Below the pieces are notes generated by a model. That model saw only the letters and a list, made by a program, of their open reading frames with translations. It had not been told where the DNA came from and ran no database searches. DNA of 64,000 bases from Eremophila alpestris peregrina. Its lineage: Eukaryota > Chordata > Aves > Passeriformes > Alaudidae. A program made the position numbers and the translations under genes. The stretch is from the NCBI GenBank assembly GCA_009792885.1, contig WMCF01000080.1:3183785-3247784 (forward strand), written 5' to 3'. Shown here one piece after another: positions 26,201-34,259 of the stretch. Position 1 is the stretch's first letter. Every line of letters begins with the position of its first letter.

Positions 26201-26821
26201 AAAGCTTTTGTCTCTTGTTATGCTCCCCTGTGTTGTATTTTATTCATCTCCTTGCACTTCTTCATAACTTCAAAAGAAATATTGTGAAATAATTCATAGT
26301 GGAAGAACCATTGTGTAACAGTTCATAAATATTGGGGAAACTTTAAATGATGTATTCTTTAAGGAAGATTGTATCTTGAGGCAACATTTATGAAAACAAC
26401 TTCTTACTCTAAAGAGTACCTCTGAAGTGCTTGATGACATGTGCTTTGCCCTAAATAGCAAAACTGTGTGCTTAGGAAAATGTTTAGGGGTACCCATTCC
26501 TGCCTCATTGTTGTATCATTCCACCAGTGGATCTTCCCCCACCTGATCTATTTCAGATTGGAATTGCTGAAAAAGTAGTCGTTAATTTCAACAAAAGAGT
26601 AACAGAACTTACTAAGGTGTGTACTTCCATAGGTGTAGATAGGATGTGTGTAAGTTATTTCACACTACTGCATTGAAGGTGAGAGATACCAACACTTTGT
26701 GGGAGCTCAGGATTGGGGAAATAACTAGGCATGTGTTTTCAGAGCGCTCATTAATTATTTGTTGCTGTTGTTCTTTGTCATTTTGTCTTTAATAAATAGC
26801 ATCGACATGACCCTGAAGTAA
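2196..26821 (+). CDS. PRUNE2: PRUNE2, C-terminal part (partial gene; eleven exons, BCH domain)
   Basis: The coding exons join at 2196-2275, 3165-3365, 8400-8576, 12782-12884, 16389-16520, 16675-16761, 20709-20807, 22577-22612, 23137-23175, 24584-24631 and 26800-26821. Every junction has GT/AG ends and keeps phase. The product starts with an acidic linker (SEGSILSDDNLDTPDE, then VDELDTPDEADSFEYTG). It continues into a BCH domain running from about LWRTVVIGDQEQRIDMK to YVHIPDSIVK, with GYYGDGLNAIIVFAACFLP, MIVYLNGATPRRRMPGLGW and NLKSFIIVHPSWFIRTILAV inside it. The tail reads LDEELREASEAAK, TSCLSNDPEMASVEQ, DIDMTLK, stop. As I recall the mammalian proteins, these match PRUNE2 (BMCC1) better than the paralogues BNIP2 or ATCAY: BNIP2 lacks the SIPEYTAEEERED linker and the LDEELREASEAAK tail. 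BCH domains have a CRAL-TRIO-like fold and bind small GTPases and their regulators. PRUNE2 is linked to neuronal and apoptotic signalling. The N-terminal exons lie upstream of the window. Confidence 0.93.
3165..3365 (+). CDS. PRUNE2: PRUNE2 coding exon, acidic linker
   Basis: A 201-nt exon after acceptor cttttattcag with donor ACAAG|gtaata; phase 1 in, phase 1 out. It encodes PPNSLDLNGSQPRRIKL, TAPNINLSLDQSEGSILSDD, then NLDTPDEIDINVDELDTPDE and ADSFEYTGQ. The segment is strongly acidic and contains LDTPDE twice, 13 residues apart, suggesting an internal duplication. The acceptor's pyrimidine tract includes a run of ten C at 3143-3152. Near-identical mammalian PRUNE2 sequence makes the identification firm. 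Confidence 0.95.
3366..8399 (+). other. PRUNE2 intron, nothing further recognised
   Basis: 5.0 kb of AT-rich sequence between the acidic-linker exon and the first BCH exon. No repeat family was recognised. Overlapping 60-75-codon open frames on both strands at 4927-5411 are of chance length and I could not match them to a family. Confidence 0.7.
8400..8576 (+). CDS. PRUNE2: PRUNE2 coding exon, start of BCH domain
   Basis: A 177-nt exon with acceptor acttttcag and donor ATGGAG|gtagga; phase 1-1. It encodes EEQTAAKDASQEESESIPEY, TAEEEREDNKLWRTVVIG, then DQEQRIDMKVIEPYKKVISH plus G. It carries the last linker residues and the first strands of the BCH domain. The N-terminal part (EQTAAKDASQE) differs more from mammals than the BCH part does, as expected for a linker. 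Confidence 0.95.
11025..11611 (+). mobile_element. Solo LTR (endogenous retrovirus, same family as 42577-43136)
   Basis: It starts TGTTGCTGTAACCCAG and ends AAACCAGCACA. Along its length it matches the LTR at 42577-43136: gacagtttaatacataaagc, ttcagccatctcc, cagtgacttgggaaga, gatgccatatggtctggaat, cagcaataacaaaacatctc and gaagaaaattaactctgcc. It contains an ACTC microsatellite after a CpG-rich start. No internal retroviral genes are present. No clear target-site duplication was seen. Confidence 0.85.
11056..11084 (+). repeat. (ACTC)n microsatellite within an LTR
   Basis: About six tetranucleotide units directly after gcgcgcgc. It expands a short CACTCACTC motif present in the sister LTR at 42577-43136. 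Confidence 0.95.
12782..12884 (+). CDS. PRUNE2: PRUNE2 coding exon, BCH domain
   Basis: A 103-nt exon with acceptor ttttttccacag and donor TTCCT|gtgagt; phase 1 in, phase 2 out. It encodes GYYGDGLNAIIVFAACFLPD followed by SSRTDYNYVMENLF plus two bases of Leu. GYYGDGLNAI is a hallmark of the BNIP2/PRUNE2/ATCAY BCH family. From this donor onward every intron in the window is phase 2. Confidence 0.95.
12885..16388 (+). other. PRUNE2 intron, nothing further recognised
   Basis: 3.5 kb of AT-rich sequence between BCH exons. I recognised no repeat, RNA gene or additional exon. Confidence 0.7.
16389..16520 (+). CDS. PRUNE2: PRUNE2 coding exon, BCH domain
   Basis: A 132-nt exon with acceptor cttttatcag and donor CGGCG|gtaagt; symmetric phase 2-2. 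It encodes YVISTLELMVAEDYMIVYLN and then GATPRRRMPGLGWMKKCYQM, IDR. The YLNGATPRR..P.LGW motif is typical of the BCH domain. Confidence 0.95.
16675..16761 (+). CDS. PRUNE2: PRUNE2 coding exon, BCH domain
   Basis: An 87-nt exon with acceptor ttttttacttag and donor ATAAG|gtatgt; symmetric phase 2-2. It encodes RLRKNLKSFIIVHPSWFIRT followed by ILAVTRPFI. The IIVHPSWFIRT motif is the central strand and helix of the CRAL-TRIO-like fold in BNIP2-family BCH domains. The intron before it is only 154 nt, by far the shortest in the gene here. Confidence 0.95.
17618..17661 (+). repeat. Perfect 22-nt tandem duplication
   Basis: The unit beginning gtaacaattcagaatacc occurs twice back to back with no mismatch, in a PRUNE2 intron. 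Confidence 0.97.
19963..20004 (+). repeat. 24-nt period near-tandem duplication
   Basis: The 18-mer gtgcaaacaagaccatat occurs at 19963-19980 and 19987-20004, separated by tagaaa. Confidence 0.97.
20709..20807 (+). CDS. PRUNE2: PRUNE2 coding exon, end of BCH domain
   Basis: A 99-nt exon with acceptor ttctgtttcag and donor GTCAA|gtaagt; symmetric phase 2-2. It encodes SSKFSSKIQYVNTLAELREM followed by IPMEYVHIPDSIV. It closes the BCH domain; the final AA is completed to Lys by whichever tail exon follows. Confidence 0.93.
20808..22576 (+). other. PRUNE2 intron, nothing recognised
   Basis: 1.8 kb of unique-looking sequence between the last BCH exon and the 36-nt microexon. Confidence 0.7.
22577..22612 (+). 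CDS. PRUNE2: PRUNE2 36-nt microexon, basic tail insert (probably alternative)
   Basis: Acceptor ttatcttgtaag, donor ATGAG|gtaaaa; phase 2-2 and 36 nt long. It adds YDEEKCIKRRMR (using the split Lys and Arg codons) directly after the BCH domain. The remembered mammalian canonical tail goes straight from the BCH domain to LDEELREASEAAK, so this is probably a cassette exon. Skipping it joins AA to ACTGGAT and gives K-LDEELRE in frame. The peptide resembles the YEEEK-type tails of BNIP2 relatives, which supports it being real. Confidence 0.75.
22613..24583 (+). other. PRUNE2 introns flanking the 39-nt microexon
   Basis: Two introns (22613-23136 and 23176-24583) with no recognised feature. Open frames on both strands near 23725-24033 overlap each other and look like chance. 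Confidence 0.65.
23137..23175 (+). CDS. PRUNE2: PRUNE2 39-nt microexon, LDEELREASEAAK tail
   Basis: Acceptor ctcatgcag, donor GCTAA|gtaaga; phase 2-2 and 39 nt long. It encodes LDEELREASEAA plus the first two bases of Lys. The peptide appears identical to the mammalian PRUNE2 tail as I remember it, which is strong evidence despite the small size. Confidence 0.9.
24584..24631 (+). CDS. PRUNE2: PRUNE2 48-nt coding exon, TSCLSNDPEM tail
   Basis: Acceptor cttgtatccag, donor CAGGA|gtaaga; phase 2-2 and 48 nt long. It encodes K-TSCLSNDPEMASVEQ plus two bases of an acidic codon. The mammalian counterpart as I recall it is TSCLYNDPEMSSMEK. If the donor is ignored the frame stops at once (GAG TAA at 24629-24634), so a retained-intron isoform would end VEQE. 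Confidence 0.9.
24814..24843 (+). repeat. (AT)n(GT)n dinucleotide microsatellite
   Basis: An alternating AT tract that switches to GT, in the last PRUNE2 intron. Confidence 0.95.
26557..26616 (+). other. Candidate alternative PRUNE2 terminal exon
   Basis: A strong acceptor (cctgatctatttcag) is followed by sequence that, joined to the 24584-24631 exon, reads ELELLKK and stops at 26576-26578. A donor-like AAG|gtgtgt follows at 26617. The peptide only loosely resembles the mammalian end, so I treat it as a possible alternative exon. With the AATAAA at 26791 it could also serve as an alternative last exon. Confidence 0.3.
26800..26821 (+). CDS. PRUNE2: PRUNE2 terminal coding exon (DIDMTLK, stop) and start of 3'UTR
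   Basis: The acceptor is preceded by a long T/G-rich tract and reads tttaataaatag. The split GA from the previous exon plus C gives Asp, then ATC GAC ATG ACC CTG AAG TAA. The resulting end, VEQ-DIDMTLK, parallels the remembered mammalian MEK-DIDLKLKEKP, and this is why I chose it over the upstream candidate at 26557. An AATAAA hexamer (26791-26796) overlaps the splice site region. The exon continues as 3'UTR. Confidence 0.78.
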
Positions 26822-29765
26822 GAAGCATCGTTGCCAGGCATTTGAAGAAGAGGGTTCACATGGATATTCATCACCCAGACAATCACAGCCACGCTGTACA
26901 ATAAGTGATTTGGTCAATTGTGTTTGGTTTATAAGTTTCCCCTGTCATTCAGTAGTTCAAGAAGACCAAAAGGGCCAATTCCTATTTGCCATGGAACAGC
27001 AGAATTTTGGGACGTGGTTATTTTTCTTGTTTTCAGAAACAATTTTCATTAGGAAAGCTATATCATCTAGCATTGGTTTCTATGTGTGTGTGCCATTTCT
27101 GTTTAAAAGGATACCATTGTACTGACAGTGTGCCTCATGAATAGGTCAATGAGGATGGGGATTTTTTCATTTTTGTCTTCAGCATATTAATGTTTATGCA
27201 TAGCTGAGCGCAATAGCTATTGTTACAGTAAGTGTCAGTTTGCTTATGTCACAGAGCAGCAGCAACTTTATTGTTTAAGAATAATTTTAGAAATTATGCA
27301 GGACTTTCTTGAATTTGGCAGGCTATGTTAGATCTGGCCTTGGGCAGCCTGTCCTAGTGAAAGGTGTCCCTGCTCAAGGCAAAAGGGCTGGGACTAGATG
27401 ATTCTTCCAACTCAAAGTACTCATGCTTTTATGAATTTGTGTTTCTTGCTGTCTTAAAAGTCTTTCCAGCTTCATTAAATGACTTCTTTTATTTGGTCAG
27501 AGAGAAGTGTGATATGCTGAAAAATAATAATTAGTCTCGTTAGACTTCCCAGAGGACAAATGAGCAACTGAAATTAATTTTATTTTAATTATACAGTTCA
27601 TTATATTTATTTTATGCATAATTTTCTAGAAGCAACTAATGCTGTAAATTACTTTCATATATTCTGAAATCCTTGGAGCATTATTTCTTCTTTCTTAGTC
27701 TGTTTCTTCTAGAACACTTCTTTTAAAGTTAAGCGTCTTCAAATGACATCCTGTCTCCAATTCTCTGAATATGAATCAAATATTTTTTCCTACTAGGAGC
27801 TGAAAGCTGGGAGTCACACTCATGTGTTAGGAATATTTGTTAAGATCTTGCTCCAAGTGTTTCTATTAGAAAAAAAAAAAAAGTCTTATAATGGTATTTG
27901 TTGTCTGTGTCACAGAACACACCAGTAAAAACACAGAAATGAGTAAAACCCCTAAGCATCTGTTGTTTGCTGCTGTCCTGTTTATTGGCACAAGAGAGAC
28001 TACAGTAAGTCCTACTCCTTACAGAGAAATAGCTTCAGTTTCTCAGATCATGCTTTTGCAGGAGTGAGCAAATTAATTATTGAGTGATTTCTGTTTGTCT
28101 GCTTTAAAAAGACGAGAGTCAAGAATGTGACAAGTGTTTTCTCTTCCCCTAGTGAGTACACATATGCGCTTTCCAAACCCGCTGACTCACCTGCCTTCTG
28201 CAAAGTCCTAATGGAAGACTTATTATTACATACTCTCTGAAATGTTATTATTTTTTCCATGTAATTCTTGTATACCCTAGAATTACATCTGTGGATTCTT
28301 TACTCTGTAAAGAAATCCATAGACATAACAAATCAAGGTAAGTTGCACCTTTTTAGGATAGTCCAACTCTAGTCCTGCTTTCAGTTCAGAATTATTAATG
28401 AAAGAGAAAACAAGCAAAGTATTTCTTGGGGCATGAAGTTTAAGCAGAGGCAGTAGAGTATGAGCCTTCATTTTTTCAGCAGGATCTAAACTGAAAGTGA
28501 AAGTTCTATTTTGTCCTTCATTGAAAAGTTTGATGTTTTTGTTCTGCGGTTTGCACATTTCCAACTCTGACAGTTTCTGTCTTGTGTTTGCAAGGTAGCC
28601 TGCAAGCAGTGAAGCATCTGTCGTTGTGTGCAAAGTTGTTCTGTTGCTGTAACAAAGACTGACAAAATTGCCAGAAAGGCAAAAGAGTGCTTTCTTATTG
28701 GCCAGCATGAAAACCGAAATATGTGCCCTCCACAGTCCTTGCTCTGTGCTGGTATCTCTGTCTTACTTCCTAGTCTGCTGTGTCACATCTTCCTGTCAGT
28801 TCCCGTGAATTTTCACAGAGGAAGGGCCTAATCCTGCTGACCATTGTTGCTGCTCTGTAACCTTGTCCTAAACTAGGGTCTGGTAGTTTCCACCTTTTCT
28901 CAGATATTTGAATCCTGGCTTGTGTCTGCCTTATAAAAGTGCTGTCACTTAGTATATTGGGGATAATGTTTTATGTACAGATTAATATTTGTATTGACTT
29001 CCAGATGCTAATTAAGCTTCATTAAGATCTAAACTATTAAAAGCATTGAGTAGCATGAAGTTGCATCTTTTGTAGACCTGTAGTTTAAGCCTCTTAGGAC
29101 AAGCCACATGACTTGTGTTATGCAAGATGAGAAAAGTTTCCACTAGAAGAGAAGTTCACCACAAAGCAGAGGTTCAGCACAGATCTTAAGTGGAGTATAA
29201 GAGATTTGTGATTTTAGTGGTGGACATCAGCTCAGAGTTGGATTTAATTCTGTTTGCTTTGTGTGAAAGTACTAAGCAGCAAAGTTACGAATTATTGTGA
29301 TTATTATGTGCAGAAATATGATGGCAGCCTGAGATGAAAGGAATTTGTTTAAGCCAGATGTCACATTAAAACAAAATGGGGCATTGATGTGATAGTTAAA
29401 AAATTATTTCAGGATCAGAATGTGGTTATCTTTGCTTATTAATATATTTTGAAAAGTTTTTTAATGTTATGATATGGCAATTCTATGTTATACTAATAAT
29501 AACATACCAATATTACTAAATCAGTAGTTTGTTGAAAGAGAAATGTAGTACATATAATTGCACAGATACAAGCTTTTATATATGGATTTTTTTCTACTGT
29601 GTATCAGAGTGCTCAGATGAAATATAAATTAGTAGTTGCAAATTTTTTGTTAAAATACCTATGCTGACTTAAATTATAGATTAAGCAATACAAGGATATC
29701 TAATAGCATTGTATGGATATATATACCTATGAATTGAAATAAAGAATTGCAGTCCACCACTGGAC
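26822..29765 (+). other. Probable PRUNE2 3'UTR / downstream region
   Basis: Sequence after the stop codon. The first full AATAAA downstream that I noted is at 29738-29743, followed within about 50 nt by a GT-rich stretch (attgtggggtttttt). A 3'UTR near 3 kb would be in line with mammalian PRUNE2 as I recall it. A CR1 fragment at 27311-27435 would then be transcribed. Earlier ATTAAA-type signals (for example near 27474) could shorten it. RNA evidence is needed to fix the end. Confidence 0.4.
27311..27435 (+). mobile_element. CR1 LINE, truncated 3' end
   Basis: Diverged but recognisable CR1 3' sequence in + orientation: ggccttgggcagcctg, then ctagtgaaaggtgtccctg, gggactagatgattcttcc, and a tail close to the CR1 terminal ATTCTATGA repeat. 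It is 5'-truncated, as most avian CR1 copies are. Confidence 0.85.
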
Positions 29766-32700
29766 ATATTTCCTTTCAGCTCAGTATTGTGGGGTTTTTT
29801 ATTCCCTGGGTACATGGAAACATTCAATTGGTTCAGATCAGTTAGTTGCATAGTTACAAATACTTTGTTTTCCTTTACATTCCCTATCTGTCCTTCCAAA
29901 AATGGAAACTGAGTCAGTGTTTTGTCTCATGGTATTATTTCCCATCTCCATGTACTAAAATCCCGGCTTTTACTACTAGCAGTATTGTTCCTGCACGAAA
30001 GCAGAAGGAACTCTAAATGTCTTTCTAATTTGTGTCTGTGCTAGTAAATAAAGATCAAATGCATAGATAGTCTCAGTCCATCTCATATGAAAGGCAAAAA
30101 CTGTGGGGCAGAAGGAGATGGACTGTGAAACCACCCTGAGCAGATCAACACCCTGATTGACTTCAGAGTGAAGGAAGGGGTCAGAGCTGGTGGACGTGGA
30201 CTCCTCTCACCTGCCTGGTACATTGTGCCCACATGCCAGTCTACATCTGAGTCAAATGGGCCAATTTATACTGCCACTAAATAAGCCTGGCTGATTTTTG
30301 GAGCTATCCTGAGCATTGTCCACTGAGGCACCAAATGTGAGATTAAAGGGTGATGAGATGTGGCTTCTGAATGGCCACCCATCTGCAGTCAGCTTTGTGA
30401 GTGCTCCTAGACCTTTTCAGAGTAAAAGTTGGATTAAATAACTCTTCCGTGCTTGTTGAAAATGGATTTCTTGACATCTGATAGGTTTGGAAATTAATCA
30501 ACTGTTTACTAAATTATCAGTTTAAGTGTTAGAAGTGACCCTCAGTTTCCTGCTAGTGGCACTGTGGGAATAAATGACATGTCAGATTGTTAGCTGTGCA
30601 GCCATATTTAGTTATTTCTAGAAACAAGAGGGGTGTCCCTGTATTGCCTGGCACAGATGAAGAAGCCAATTGGGCAGGCATCAGGAGATCAGCAGTTTTA
30701 GTTCTTATTCACTGTCCCTTTCCTCCAGTCATGCAAGCCTTCTGGCACCCTATTCCCATTCCAAAATACAGCTGTCATGCAGACTGTTATCTCCTATGCT
30801 CAGGAGAAGACCATAAAATGGCACTGTGAAGTTAAAATATCAGCTGTTCCTGTTTGCACTGTTACGATTTACAGTTCTGTAGCCTTTGCTTGACAAAAGG
30901 TCAACCGCTACAAAATAGAAACTCTCCTCCCAAAAAATTACTTTGCAAAGGTACTGAAGTCTCTTTAAAACTTAAGTGCTTGGTTCTTACACTTATTTTT
31001 CCTAGAAACATTCACCCATTTCAGAAAAAGTGGTCACTTACTGCTCACAAAGTGTGAATTCTCTCAGCAGTCCCCGTGACTCTGGGTTTATCCATTCAGC
31101 CCAAGCAGTGGAATTGGCTGGGCTGTGCTCTGCCAAATTTGAGAACCTGAAAAGAACTACAGCCTAAGCTTGCCACTTTTTTTTTAATTCCTTGTTGTTT
31201 TCTTGCATTTGAGATAACCAATGTAGCTTTGTGGAAGTAAGGCAGAACCTCTCAAGACTTGGTACATGATAGTACATTTAAAAGTGCAGACTGCTGTAGG
31301 CTTTTTTGATGTATCTGTGCTGGTTGATCCTGTAGCAATTACTCCTTTTAAAGAAAAACACACATGGCTGATTTTACAAGTACACTTGCAATCTCCTTAT
31401 TTTTTTTCCACTTTGGAAAATCCAGTGTCTTAGTCTTTTATATAAAATTGGAATCAAAAGGCAAAATTGTCTTTTTTTCTTTTTAATGAAATTAATACTG
31501 TTGTTATTACAAAAAATCAGGTTTATGTGCTAATATGTGCATATACATTAGCATTGTTAGCAAGGTCTTTGTTGGCTTCACAGGATGAAGGGTTTGGTCT
31601 TGAAACCAGAATTATGTTAGGTGTGAGAATGCAGTGTACTATGTTACCACTATATTTGGATCATATTTGGGTTGTAAAGACAGAAGACATCTCATTTCAA
31701 GCCAATATCATATATTATGAATAAGTAGTTTGAGTGTAGCACAGCAGTGTTTCTTTTTTTTGAGGGTCAGAATTATTTTTGAGGGTCATACCAATAGATC
31801 CTTGTGCCTGTCCTAACACTACACTAGTGAACATTCCTAGGAATAAATACTGACTCCAAAGAATGAGGTTTGAGTTGACCAGCTGTGACCTCTGTGGGGG
31901 GCTGCTGCTGAAAAGAAAAAGTGCAGTGTTTCTCATACAGTATCTAGTCTGTCAGAAAAACTGTTGAACTCTAAGCTTTTCAAGCCACACTGTCCAAAGG
32001 AATTAAATTTATTCCCTTTAGTTCACTTCTCGGTATTGTCTGTTTAGCCAAATCAAAACTTACTGCTAAAATAAAATCAGTTAAAAGAAAATTCAAATCC
32101 GCCGTGTCAAAACCTTATCTTCTTGCCTCTGTTATGTATTTCAGTAGGCAGCAAGCAAAGCAGCCTCCAGGAATGGTAAGAAAATAATCCACAGAGTACT
32201 TCCCATGCTGCTCCCTGAGGCTGGGTATGTAAAGCAGACTGTCTCCATGAGAGAGTGACTCAGAAAATGAAGTTCTGGCTTTCTAGCACAGACCTGTGTT
32301 AAACCATCAAGACTGTAAAACTTCATGTCTGTCTTCATCCCTTTGAAGTCGGAATAGCACTGTCTTAAGCAGTCAGCTGAAAGAACACAGAGAATATTAA
32401 TGTGAAATTTGGCCTTTATGATGTAAAAAGTAAGAATAAGGAGCACGGCTAAAATTACCAGTCAGAGAAAGGAAAGCTAGGGGAAGGAAGGACAGGTCAG
32501 GGAAATGACTGGGGGAGGGTAGGGTTGCAGGCATCTTTCTGCTTGAGGCTCCAGCCTCCTTCCAAATTCTGATTCTCCTTGGGGAGAGCTTCTGAAGCAT
32601 AGCAGGCCTGTTTGCCTGGAGCCATTACTTAAAAGAAGCACAAGTGAGCTCTGTTGCAAATGCTCTTTTCCCCCCTTATTTAAAGAAATGATGGAATCCC

Positions 32701-33669
32701 TGGAGGTAAGTGGTTTATTCTGGTGTTCACTCAGTTTAGAATAAAACCCACTCAGCCCTTGTGTAGACAGCACAGGGGAGAAAGCTGAAGAAATGGGAAA
32801 TGTTACATAAATTTAGAAAATTAAAATTTGCACATTTCTTAGTGACTTGCACAGAATAAGCATGAGTCAGAAGACGTCATAAGTGTGAATTAGGAAACAA
32901 ATATAGAAAGAAAAGAGCAAGATGAAATAGGGGGACATATGGAACATGGTGGAAAATAGCTGCAGGAGAGAAATGACAGAATAGGAGATTAACTATACCA
33001 AAAAGGAGAAATGGAGACCAGAAATGCAATGTAAAAAAAAAAAAAAAAAAAAAAAAGCTCATTGCCTTGGGAGAGAATTCTTGCATTACTTGACAGATCA
33101 ATAGCAGTGTTCAGAGGAGAAGCTGCCATCTCCTGAAGGTGTCACAGTAATATATGATGGCATAGATTTGCACAGCAGTAAAAGACTTCAAGTTATCTCT
33201 TGGCTCACTTCCTACTGCATTACCACTGGAACAGGAAAGAAAATCAGTATGGTGACAGAAGTGAATTGTACGCTGCAGATTTTGGAATCAAGCAAAATTA
33301 GTGAGATCTTGCTGATCCACTAAAGTTGGTCTGATACTCTATAAGTGGAAGAGTTGGCTTTGGTGGAGTTCCATCACTGATATGATCATACTGAGCAGAT
33401 GAACCCAGAACCTTACACTATCCAGGTGGCCACTGTACTCCCAGGAGGAAAAATTCATAGATACTGGCTCCTGCTGTTCTCTCTGGAATCGATTTTTTTT
33501 TTTTTTTGAAAAATTTCCTTTAAAATAGGATTTTATCTAGTTTTCAGTAACTGGGGATTTGGAATCTCTGTCTGGTAGGATGTGACACATAGTAATTGTG
33601 AGAAGTGTCTCTCATTCACAGCTCCCATTAGATGGAGAGCTTTCTGGTTTTCTTATCATCTCTCAGATG
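29766..33669. other. Intergenic spacer, nothing firmly recognised
   Basis: AT-rich sequence downstream of PRUNE2. A 24-A run is at 33033-33056. The stretch 30080-30440 is somewhat GC-richer but I could not classify it. Open frames are at chance length. Confidence 0.6.
33033..33056 (+). repeat. Poly-A run, 24 nt
   Basis: An uninterrupted run of twenty-four A. No retroposed gene was recognised upstream of it. Confidence 0.97.
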
Positions 33670-34259
33670 CTCTCCTGCCACAGCCACTCATGTGCTCACT
33701 TCCCACAGCTGCATTTGGAAGGGTAAAAGTGATAAAACTTGCAGGCTGAGATAGAGACATTAGATAAAGCAAAAGCTTTGCACCCAAGCAAAGCAAAACA
33801 AGGGATTTGTTCACCACTTCCTGAAGTGAGGTGGGTGTTCAGCCATCATCAGGAAAGCAGGGCCCCATCACATGTAACAGAGACTTGGAAAGACAAAAAC
33901 ATGGACACACCCCTTCTTTTTCTCCTCAGCTCTGTATGCTGAACATGATGCCTTATGATTAGGTTGTGATACCCATTTGATCAGCTGGGTTCAGTTGTCC
34001 CCTCCTGACTCCTTGTGCACTCCCAGTTGCTGGTGGGGTGGGTAGAGGAGCAGAAAGTGGCTTGACTCTGTGTAAGCCTGCTCAGCAGTAACAAAAAAAA
34101 TTACTGAGAGGGTGGTGGGGCTCTGGAACAGGTGATTTCTGTGATCTGTGAGTTCTGTGATTTATTTGCTATTAATGTTATTTTGGCCACAAATCCAAAA
34201 GAGAACCATACAAGTTACTATGAAGAAAGTTAACTTCTTACCCGGCCAAAACCAGTACA
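33670..34259 (+). mobile_element. Solo LTR, 5' end degraded, with a nested CR1 scrap
   Basis: Shares blocks with the other two LTRs: gcaaaacaagggatttgttc, gttcagccatcatcaggaaa, ctgaacatgatgcc, ctcagcagtaacaaaa, and the 3' end gttaacttcttacccggcc with accagtaca. The first part is poorly preserved, so the left edge is approximate. It is interrupted at about 34104-34165 by CR1-like sequence. Confidence 0.75.
34104..34165 (+). mobile_element. CR1-like fragment inside the LTR
   Basis: The stretch gagggtggtggggctctgga, acaggt matches the CR1 3' region. It runs into a repeated ttctgtgat tail like the CR1 terminus, with the intervening CR1 sequence missing. Homologous positions in the other two LTR copies lack it. 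Confidence 0.6.

Larger units (their letters stand above)
24632..26799 (+). other. PRUNE2 last intron
   Basis: 2.2 kb between the TSCLSNDPEM exon and the conserved terminal exon. It holds an AT/GT dinucleotide tract (24814-24843), a GC-richer patch near 25200-25500 that I cannot classify, and the candidate alternative terminal exon at 26557. Confidence 0.65.

Noticed and set aside
2196..26821. BNIP2 as the identity of the plus-strand gene.
   Set aside because: The BCH domain is similar, but the acidic linker and the LDEELREASEAAK and TSCLSNDPEM tails fit PRUNE2, and adjacency to GCNT1 agrees.
26520..26904. A seemingly coding two-exon frame: 30 codons ending at 26616, then 34 codons from 26800 (beginning HRHDPEVRSIV).
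   Set aside because: The same two acceptors read in the PRUNE2 phase give short conserved-looking tails and a stop. The other frame matches no family I know, and its lengths are expected by chance.
28283..28708. A 141-codon minus-strand open frame in the PRUNE2 downstream region.
   Set aside because: With this base composition about one such frame is expected by chance in 64 kb. No domain, signal peptide or splice context supports it.
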